Shown here: in pieces, positions 6,985 to 12,411 of the stretch | Numbering within the stretch: position 1 is the stretch's first letter | Layout of the letters: each line of letters starts with the position of its first letter | Origin: B120-G9 sp034659895 | GTDB taxonomy: Bacteria > Zixibacteria > MSB-5A5 > GN15 > FEB-12 | Direction: 5' to 3' | Assembly (NCBI GenBank): GCA_034659895.1 | Contig: JAYEIF010000146.1 | Location: 1-12,411, forward strand | DNA: 12,411 bases | The notes under the pieces: model-generated | What the model saw: only the letters and a program-made list of their open reading frames with translations | What the model was told of the DNA's origin: nothing | Databases searched by the model: none | Made by a program: the position numbers and the translations under genes

Positions 6985-7095
6985 TGAGTAACCTGTCTAC
7001 ACATTAGAGATTTTGGTTATGCTGATAAAATATACTGTGTTAATTCCATTTAAAGTTGTTGAAACGGAGTTTTTGATAGCTTATTATATATAATT
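6985..7095 (+). other. Short intergenic region between symporter and kinase
   Basis: This 111-bp gap contains no strong terminator. The only stem, TAACC at 6989-6993 with GGTTA at 7015-7019, is 5 bp long and lacks a following T-run. The right-hand part holds the candidate kinase promoter. Transcription may therefore pass from the symporter into the kinase cluster at some level. Confidence 0.4.
7059..7087 (+). promoter_or_regulatory. Candidate promoter giving a near-leaderless kinase mRNA
   Basis: TTGAAA (7059-7064) and TATTAT (7082-7087) are separated by 17 bp, the ideal spacing, with four and five of six consensus matches. The kinase ATG begins only 8 bp after the -10 ends, at 7096, where transcription would be expected to start. 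This agrees with the lack of any ribosome site directly before that ATG. Confidence 0.45.
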
Positions 7096-8784
7096 ATGGA
7101 AGAGCAGTTTATTGGCAACTACAGAATTCTTGAGAAAAAGGGTGCCGGCGGTATGGCCAGGGTATACTTGGCGGTGCATAAAGATGTTCCGAATCTCAAA
7201 GTGATTCTCAAGATTTTAAGCGATTCGCGCTTGATTGATAGATTTCGAAATGAGGCTGACAAACTTGCTCTGCTCGATGGTAATCCCAATATCTGTCGTA
7301 TAAAAGATTTCTTTTCCCATGGCGATGAAACCGTTATTGCTATGGAATACATCGATGGTGCTCCGCTGGATGGGCTTGAGTCACAAATATCGGTAGCAGA
7401 GTCGGTCCGCATTATTATTGTTGTCTTAGAAGTACTTGGCTTTGCACACAAAAAAGGTATTTATCATCGAGATATTAAACCTGGCAATATCATGCTGGAG
7501 AAATCCGGACAAGTAAAAGTCATTGATTTTGGCATTGCCAAAGGTGAAACCGACCCTAATCTAACAGCCGCTGGTAGTGCTTGCGGTACTCCAATGTATA
7601 TGGCTCCTGAGCAGTTTACACCTACTGAAGATACCAGTTATGTACTAGTCGATATTTATGCTGTTGGGACTACTTTGTTCTGGTTACTGACTGGGAATGT
7701 TCCATTCAAAGGGGAAAATGAATTTGCCATCCGTGATGCCAAAATATTTAATGATCCGCCATCTCCACGTTCATTAAATCCAAATATACCAAAGTCGTTA
7801 GATAAAATAATTCTTAAGTCCCTGGCTAAAGATCCCAAAAATCGCTTTTCCTCAACAGAAGAGATGAGCGATGCTCTCAAGAAATTCGGAGCTGGAGCAA
7901 CAGCAAAACGTGATGTCTCTGATGAGAAAAAGACGGTGAATATCTCTGTAAAGAAGAGCGAAAGATATAACGGTCGGAATTGGAAACCAATTGTGTTTTC
8001 AGCACTGGTAGTGATCGCAGCTTTGGCTGTTGTTGCGTGGCGACTTGGGATTTTCACGCCAGAAAATCCTACAAGAGGTCGGGCTGAAATTGATATATCT
8101 CCAATAGCCGACTCTGTTCTTTTTGATGACAGCCTGGTGGCACAAAGAGATTCTTCTGTTTCAATTGAGGGTATAGAAGGTCAGCATGAACTCCGGTTGA
8201 TCAACCTTAAAGCAGAAAACTCACCTATAATAGAGACTGTTACTCTAACCGCTAATAGTACTAAGGAACTAAATTATAGATTCATTATGTCTGACACTTC
8301 TTCACAAGCACCTATTCCACTTAAAGGAAAGGTTCAAGTATCAACATCACCAACAGCAGATTCCGTATTCTTTGATAATAAACTGATAGCTTATAAAAAG
8401 TCTCCAGTATCAATCGAAGGAACCGATGGCAAACATAATCTAAAACTGTTCAAAGCTAAAGCCACGAACTCTCCAATCATAAGAAACGTAACCATTACAG
8501 CCAATCAGACAATTAAACTTGAATATCAATTCAACATTCCTGTTTCTACCCCTGAGCTACTAGATCCAATTCCAGTATGGGGAGGTATAATAGCCGCATC
8601 ACGACCACGAGGCGCTACTGTTTATATCGATAATGTTAAGAAAGATCAATTAACCCCTTACACATTTGACGTCAAAGCCGATCGGCACATTGTCGAATTA
8701 CACTATGACAACCAGATTTATCTGGACACGGTTATGATAAGCAAGAATGATACTATCACAGTTTTTTACAATTTTGACAATTAA
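7096..8784 (+). CDS. Transmembrane Ser/Thr protein kinase with periplasmic PEGA repeats
   Basis: This is a 562-residue Hanks-type (PknB-like) kinase that should phosphorylate Ser/Thr in the cytoplasm. The kinase domain spans about 8-264: glycine loop GAGGMARVY (16-24), ATP-binding Lys39 (in VILK), Glu53, catalytic HRDIKPGN (124-131), DFG (144-146), and an activation loop to APE (170-172) with candidate phosphosites Thr157 and Ser161. All key catalytic residues are present. A basic linker (265-297) leads to one membrane segment (298-318). Outside the membrane lie three PEGA-type repeats of about 65-70 residues (328-398, 411-480, 496-560). The first two share the core ADSV-F-D, VSIEG, NSPII and TAN; the third is divergent and carries the classic RPRGATVYIDN. 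The repeats may sense envelope structure or bind a periplasmic partner. The gene leads a co-oriented envelope cluster. No ribosome site precedes the ATG, but the protein start fits the kinase fold. Confidence 0.92.
   Translation: MEEQFIGNYRILEKKGAGGMARVYLAVHKDVPNLKVILKILSDSRLIDRFRNEADKLALLDGNPNICRIKDFFSHGDETVIAMEYIDGAPLDGLESQISVAESVRIIIVVLEVLGFAHKKGIYHRDIKPGNIMLEKSGQVKVIDFGIAKGETDPNLTAAGSACGTPMYMAPEQFTPTEDTSYVLVDIYAVGTTLFWLLTGNVPFKGENEFAIRDAKIFNDPPSPRSLNPNIPKSLDKIILKSLAKDPKNRFSSTEEMSDALKKFGAGATAKRDVSDEKKTVNISVKKSERYNGRNWKPIVFSALVVIAALAVVAWRLGIFTPENPTRGRAEIDISPIADSVLFDDSLVAQRDSSVSIEGIEGQHELRLINLKAENSPIIETVTLTANSTKELNYRFIMSDTSSQAPIPLKGKVQVSTSPTADSVFFDNKLIAYKKSPVSIEGTDGKHNLKLFKAKATNSPIIRNVTITANQTIKLEYQFNIPVSTPELLDPIPVWGGIIAASRPRGATVYIDNVKKDQLTPYTFDVKADRHIVELHYDNQIYLDTVMISKNDTITVFYNFDN
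8078..8530 (+). repeat. Two tandem PEGA-type repeats within the kinase gene
   Basis: The encoded segments 328-398 and 411-480 align without large gaps. Both have the order ADSV(L/F)FD, VSIEG, G-H-L-L, NSPII, T-TAN and (Y/F) at the end. The DNA has diverged well beyond the protein pattern, so this is an old duplication. The third, less similar repeat follows at about residues 496-560. Confidence 0.65.
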
Positions 8785-8787
8785 AGC

Positions 8788-8816
8788 TTGTACAGAACTG
8801 TCGGTGATAATATATT
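8788..8816 (+). promoter_or_regulatory. Weak candidate promoter before the first CsgG-like gene
   Basis: TTGTAC (8788-8793) and TATATT (8811-8816) are 17 bp apart in the 78-bp gap after the kinase. The -10 is good (five of six) and the -35 poor (three of six). It could allow the downstream genes to be expressed without the kinase, but read-through from the kinase gene is equally likely. Confidence 0.25.
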
Positions 8817-8852
8817 TTTATTGAGTGGATTAAAATATCAAAACATAATTAA

Positions 8853-8858
8853 AGGAGA
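8853..8858 (+). promoter_or_regulatory. Ribosome binding site deciding the start of the first CsgG-like gene
   Basis: AGGAGA lies 4 nt before the ATG at 8863. An upstream in-frame TTG at 8788 would add 25 residues with no ribosome site and would bury the signal peptide. The ATG at 8863 is therefore chosen. Confidence 0.65.
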
Positions 8859-8862
8859 GATT

Positions 8863-9918
8863 ATGAAACAGGAACGACTCTTGATGGCATTCTTGTGTGT
8901 TGCGTGCTTAATAATTTCATCTTTTGGAATGATTGCCCCAACAGCAAAAGCGCAGGAATCAGAAACGATAGCTACCAAGCTATCTGAAGCTATGGATTTT
9001 TATACTATTGGAAAGTTCAGCGACGGTTTGAAGATAACTCAGAATCTTCTTGAAAGAGAAGATCTTCTTTCTGTTGACAGTATTGCAATTTATGAAGTAA
9101 TGAGTTTGCTTACCTATTCTAAGGGTGAGGATTATCTTAATCTATCAATAGATTACTTGAACAAAATATCCAATATTGGACCGTGCTTAATCCGCCTCCC
9201 AAGAGAAATATGGCCCCAGGAATTGCGAGATAAATGGAACAAACTGCAATATGGCAGCGATGGCTTTCTTTGCTCTCAGGAAACTCGAAGTGATGTTAAG
9301 TCTATTGCCTTTATGGAATTTGACAACAACTCTGTTGGTAAGTACCAAGAAAAATTAGGGCCACTTGGAAAAGGGCTGGCTGAACTGTTTGCGCATTATT
9401 TCCGTAATATAAGCTCTTTCACAGTAATAGAAAGAGACAAGATAAATGTCGTGCTCAAGGAACTTGAGCTCCAAAAATCCGGCACAGTCGATCGTTCAAC
9501 CGCTGTCAGGGTAGGGAAGATCATTGGCGCTCAATATATGGTGTTTGGAAGTATTATGCAGCTTGACGACGATAATTCCATTATGCTGGTCCGTGTAGTG
9601 GATGTAGAGACATCGGAAATTATCGAAAGCATCGACAAAGAAGGCAAGCCAAAGTATGTCAAGGCAGTAAAGGAATTGGTTGAGGAACTGTCAGGGAAAC
9701 TCGACGTTGTTCTCAGCGATGAGGTAAAGAAACTCATCCAGAAAGAAGGAACCGATTCCGATAATGCTGTAACCTTATATTCCAAAGGGCTTGAATATAT
9801 GGATAGATACGAATATCAAAAGGCTTACGATTACTTCAAACAGGCTTATGAGCTGGATAATGACTTTGTTGAAGCCAAGAGAAAAATGGATATATATCAA
9901 CCATTAACCAAAGGTTGA
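8863..9918 (+). CDS. Secreted CsgG-fold/TPR protein
   Basis: This is a predicted periplasmic protein of 351 residues. A signal peptide covers residues 1-30 with a likely cut after AKA. No lipobox was seen, so it is probably soluble. An all-helical, TPR-like region (35-130) is followed by a CsgG-like domain (about 146-282): SIAFMEFDN, GLAELFAHYF, FTVIERDKINVVLKELELQKSG, VGKIIGAQYMVFGSI and VRVVDVETSEI. A single TPR (301-342) ends the protein. The stretch between GSI and VRVVDVE is only about 12 residues, so the membrane hairpins of E. coli CsgG appear to be missing. Cys108 and Cys137 could form a disulfide. The next gene encodes a paralogous lipoprotein with the same CsgG-TPR order. The pairing with a PEGA kinase suggests a role in envelope sensing or assembly. 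The true function is unknown. Confidence 0.82.
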   Translation: MKQERLLMAFLCVACLIISSFGMIAPTAKAQESETIATKLSEAMDFYTIGKFSDGLKITQNLLEREDLLSVDSIAIYEVMSLLTYSKGEDYLNLSIDYLNKISNIGPCLIRLPREIWPQELRDKWNKLQYGSDGFLCSQETRSDVKSIAFMEFDNNSVGKYQEKLGPLGKGLAELFAHYFRNISSFTVIERDKINVVLKELELQKSGTVDRSTAVRVGKIIGAQYMVFGSIMQLDDDNSIMLVRVVDVETSEIIESIDKEGKPKYVKAVKELVEELSGKLDVVLSDEVKKLIQKEGTDSDNAVTLYSKGLEYMDRYEYQKAYDYFKQAYELDNDFVEAKRKMDIYQPLTKG

Positions 9919-9948
9919 TAAAGATAAAACAGAATCTTTACTTTTCTT

Positions 9949-9956
9949 AGGAGAGG
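9949..9956 (+). promoter_or_regulatory. Ribosome binding site of the second CsgG-like gene
   Basis: AGGAGAGG, with its core AGGAG ending 8 nt before the ATG at 9962. It confirms the start and the N-terminal lipoprotein signal. Confidence 0.6.
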
Positions 9957-9961
9957 CATCA

Positions 9962-11266
9962 ATGTATGTCAAACTTATAACCTTGCTATTGATAATTACT
10001 CTGGCAGTTGGGTGTTCGCAGAGTTTTTATGCTCAGGGCAGAAAGCATCTCGGTAACGAGAGATACAATCAGGCAATATATGCTTTCTATGATGAAATTG
10101 CCGAACATCCGAACAGTATGTATGCATGGCGTGAATTGGGCGTTGCCTTTTACAAAATGGAAGAGTTGATACAGGCTGAAGAAGCGCTTAAACAAGCCAA
10201 TAACATCGTACCGGACAGCCGGACTCATCTATTTCTCGGACTTGTGCATGAGGCTCAGGAATCATGGGATAAAGCACTTGATGCATACGCAGCATCACTA
10301 AGCTTGAAACCAAGTGGTAAGACTGCCGCTATGACCCGAGCTCATCTCGATTATTTGATGGGGAAAAGAATTAAAAGAGAAGTAGCTCAAGCTATCGAAA
10401 ATGAGTCTGCTATAAATGCTGATACTATTCCTACACACACAATCGCTGTATCGGATTTTGACGGCTCTTTGCTCTCAAGCGAAACAGCGCCCCTTGCGCG
10501 CGGACTGGCTGAGTTTGTCTCTATCGATTTGGCTAAGGTTGCAACATTGACTGTTGTCGAACGTCAGAAAATCGATGTCATTTTGGACGAACTTAAACTG
10601 GGTTCCTCGGGTTATGTTGATCCTTCGACAGCCCCGCGTGTTGGCAAACTGTTGGGTGCCCACAAGCTGATTACAGGATCTGTCCTAAACTTGGGTGAAG
10701 AGAATCTTCGGCTTGACGGTTCAGTTGTGCAAACAGCTAATGGTATATCTTTGGCTAATGAAGTTACTGAAGGTGAACTGCGAAAACTCTTTCAAATGGA
10801 GAAAGAGTTTGTGTTTTCCATTATAGATCAACTTGGTATTACCCTCAGTAAAGAAGAAAGAGACAATATCAAAAAGGTTCCAACCGAATCATATCTTGCT
10901 TTTCTTGCTTACAGTCGAGGTCTTGAATACAAAGCAGATGGAATGCACGCCGCAGCTCAGCAAGAATTTGACAATGCTCTTGAACAAGATGCTAATTTTA
11001 CTGAAGCAGGTAATCAGTCTGAAGCTGAAGCCGCTGCTGCTGATGCTGGTAACATGGGTGATTCTTACACCTGGCTTGCTGATACAACACCGGAAGAAAG
11101 TGATGAATTCGGCTCTACTTCAAGCGAAGGTACAGCAGATTTTATGGCAAGCCAAACCGAAGACCTTGGTTTGACTGGAAATTCCAGCTATGAAGATGTA
11201 ACCGAAGCTGAGCCGGAAGCTGGCACTGGAACCGTAATAGTGGAGGGGAATCTTGATGCGCAATAA
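9962..11266 (+). CDS. CsgG-fold/TPR lipoprotein with acidic tail
   Basis: This is a 434-residue predicted lipoprotein. The signal ends in a good lipobox, LAVGC, with lipidation at Cys18. Three TPR motifs follow (about 20-52, 53-86, 87-119), then a CsgG-like domain (158-295) with TIAVSDFDG, LARGLAEFVSIDL, LTVVERQKIDVILDELKLGSSG, PRVGKLLGAHKLITGSV. A fourth TPR (309-345) and a low-complexity tail (346-434) rich in Glu, Asp, Ala, Ser and Thr complete it. Its CsgG-TPR part is clearly paralogous to the protein before it, including VIER/VVER, DKI/QKI and VGK. As there, the domain looks too short to hold the membrane hairpins of true CsgG. Anchored to a membrane by its lipid, it could tie the soluble paralogue to the outer membrane. 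The stop overlaps the next gene by 11 nt, so a partnership with that barrel protein is likely. Confidence 0.85.
   Translation: MYVKLITLLLIITLAVGCSQSFYAQGRKHLGNERYNQAIYAFYDEIAEHPNSMYAWRELGVAFYKMEELIQAEEALKQANNIVPDSRTHLFLGLVHEAQESWDKALDAYAASLSLKPSGKTAAMTRAHLDYLMGKRIKREVAQAIENESAINADTIPTHTIAVSDFDGSLLSSETAPLARGLAEFVSIDLAKVATLTVVERQKIDVILDELKLGSSGYVDPSTAPRVGKLLGAHKLITGSVLNLGEENLRLDGSVVQTANGISLANEVTEGELRKLFQMEKEFVFSIIDQLGITLSKEERDNIKKVPTESYLAFLAYSRGLEYKADGMHAAAQQEFDNALEQDANFTEAGNQSEAEAAAADAGNMGDSYTWLADTTPEESDEFGSTSSEGTADFMASQTEDLGLTGNSSYEDVTEAEPEAGTGTVIVEGNLDAQ
11242..11248 (+). promoter_or_regulatory. Ribosome binding site deciding the barrel-protein start
   Basis: GGAGGGG within the last codons of the lipoprotein gene, 7 nt before the ATG at 11256. 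The in-frame TTG at 11253 is only 4 nt away and is less likely to be the start. Confidence 0.6.
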
Positions 11267-12380
11267 AACATTACTCTATATTGTCTGTATGCTGATAGTA
11301 ATCGGTGGTTTTTCGTCAGCATTTGGTCAGATTCGTTACGGACAGAATACAGCAGGTCAACTCAAGTTTACATACAGTCATTGGAAAATCGAAAATGGTG
11401 ACACTGCGACTACAATAGACCAGATGAGTTTTCCGGTTTCTGGTTTTCTCCCGTTGAAGGATAACCTTGAGATGCATCTTTTCTTCGCTGGAGCTACCAA
11501 CAATATCAACAACAATAACAACGATATTTCGCTCTCCGGTTTAGGAGATATGCGCCTTCAGGTTAACCAGTCTCTGAGTGATGATCAGTGGTTGGTTTCG
11601 GCTGGGTTGAATCTTCCAACCGGCAAAAAGAGCCTTGATCCCGATGGCAGGCAAATTCTTTCGGCACTTTCTGAAAATTATCTCAGTTTTCCAGTTAGGC
11701 GGTTGGGAAGAGGACTCGGATTCAATGTACTCTTGGGAACTGCCAGAGCTTCTAGTTCGGGAAATACCAGATATGGCGGTGGTATTATGTACCAATTCAA
11801 TGGCACCTATGAACCGTATGAAGGGACAGGGGATTACAATCCGGGCGATATGATAAGCGCAAATGCCGGAGTGGATATTTCCTCTGGTCCGACAACGGTA
11901 TCTATCGATGCTATTTATTCGCTGTTTGCTGAGGACAAAGTTAATGACAACAAGGTTTTTTGCCAAAGCCCTCTGCTGGATTTGCGTCTTGGAGTTTTGC
12001 GCAAGATGGGCAGTTCATCAGCCAGTCTGAGATTGCGCTATGCCATGCGTGGTGAAAACAAGCGATACGGTGGTGATAACAATGAAGAAATTTCATCACT
12101 TCAGCTTTTTGGCAATGAGTTCCTTCTTGCCGGTAATGCTTCATTTGCGGTTAGCGAAAGCTTGTATTTGATTCCTCTGGCAGAATTGAGATTAATCTCA
12201 GAAAATGAACAGGACTTTGGGAACGCCTCCATTGTTGGATTTGGAAGTAACCTCGATTACAAGTTAGGTCAACAAACTAAATTAACTTTTGGCGGCAAGC
12301 TGTATACCGGAAGCGCCGATGGTGGTAATTTTGACCTGTCGGGTATTCAACTAACTGCGGGACTGAAAGCATCTTTTTAG
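11256..12380 (+). CDS. Predicted outer-membrane beta-barrel protein
   Basis: This is a 374-residue exported protein of unknown specific function. Residues 1-24 form a signal peptide (cut after SAFG, before QIRYG). The mature part is a series of amphipathic strands rich in Gly, Ser and aromatic residues. The chain ends in LTAGLKASF, a final strand closing on phenylalanine as used by the BAM machinery to recognise barrel proteins. It resembles generic transporter or phenol-degradation-type outer-membrane proteins, but no specific family motif was found. An asparagine run (about 82-89, with one Ile) probably lies in a surface loop or short turn. The start overlaps the lipoprotein stop by 11 nt, which points to coupled translation and a shared role. 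It could supply the outer-membrane path or anchor that the CsgG-like proteins seem to lack. Confidence 0.72.
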   Translation: MRNKTLLYIVCMLIVIGGFSSAFGQIRYGQNTAGQLKFTYSHWKIENGDTATTIDQMSFPVSGFLPLKDNLEMHLFFAGATNNINNNNNDISLSGLGDMRLQVNQSLSDDQWLVSAGLNLPTGKKSLDPDGRQILSALSENYLSFPVRRLGRGLGFNVLLGTARASSSGNTRYGGGIMYQFNGTYEPYEGTGDYNPGDMISANAGVDISSGPTTVSIDAIYSLFAEDKVNDNKVFCQSPLLDLRLGVLRKMGSSSASLRLRYAMRGENKRYGGDNNEEISSLQLFGNEFLLAGNASFAVSESLYLIPLAELRLISENEQDFGNASIVGFGSNLDYKLGQQTKLTFGGKLYTGSADGGNFDLSGIQLTAGLKASF

Positions 12381-12390
12381 GGGCGAATGT

Positions 12391-12411
12391 ATGAACTATA
12401 AGATTAAAACG
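12391..12411 (+). CDS. Start of a further gene, cut by the window end
   Basis: An ATG at 12391 opens MNYKIKT and runs off the window. A GGGG at 12380-12383 lies about 7 nt before it, and the gap to the previous stop is only 10 bp. The earlier ATG at 12387 meets a stop after four codons. The gene is probably the next member of the same cluster. Nothing can be said about its product. Confidence 0.4.

Noticed and set aside
8788..8862. Longer first CsgG-like protein from TTG at 8788
   Set aside because: It lacks a ribosome site and would put 25 residues before a good signal peptide; the ATG at 8863 has AGGAGA before it.
8863..11266. Curli secretion system
   Set aside because: No curlin repeats, CsgE or CsgF are visible, and the CsgG-like domains seem to lack pore hairpins.
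1..12411. CRISPR array, tRNA or rRNA genes
   Set aside because: No regularly spaced repeat series and no recognisable structural RNA was found by eye on either strand.

Overview
The window looks like chromosome of a Gram-negative (diderm) bacterium of the FCB-type lineages. It is moderately AT-rich. It encodes an LptE-like lipoprotein, a PorV/PorQ-family outer-membrane protein, lipoproteins with lipoboxes, a beta-barrel protein ending in phenylalanine, and a membrane-spanning Ser/Thr kinase with PEGA repeats. This mix is familiar from poorly cultured FCB-related phyla such as Zixibacteria, but the phylum is an inference and not proven here.

Layout. Bases 1-364 hold no convincing gene. They carry a 15-bp direct repeat, a short perfect hairpin and a longer imperfect inverted repeat. 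From 5350 down to 365, five genes run on the minus strand with short gaps: urocanate hydratase (hutU), imidazolonepropionase (hutI), an LptE-like lipoprotein, a PorV/PorQ-family barrel and a small NTF2-like (DUF4878-like) lipoprotein. The first two are the middle steps of histidine degradation. hutH and the last step are not in the window. The next three are envelope genes that appear to be carried on the same transcript. A divergent promoter region (5366-5517) separates this block from a plus-strand sodium:solute symporter of the PutP type. Its position next to hutU suggests it may import histidine or another amino acid.

From 7096 to the end, a second plus-strand cluster encodes four envelope or signalling proteins. 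They are a transmembrane Ser/Thr kinase with three periplasmic PEGA repeats, a secreted CsgG-fold/TPR protein, a paralogous CsgG-fold/TPR lipoprotein with an acidic tail, and an outer-membrane beta-barrel protein whose start overlaps the lipoprotein stop. A further gene seems to begin at 12391. The co-orientation, the paralogy and the 11-nt overlap suggest one functional module running from inner-membrane kinase through the periplasm to the outer membrane. Both CsgG-like domains appear too short to contain the two membrane hairpins of true CsgG. I therefore read them as periplasmic adaptors or sensors and not as curli-type pores. This module is the best candidate here for an undescribed system.

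Smaller points of interest are a near-leaderless start for the kinase, an altered sodium-site motif in the symporter, and an in-frame extension beyond the small lipoprotein's TGA stop that repeats its last residues with only synonymous differences.
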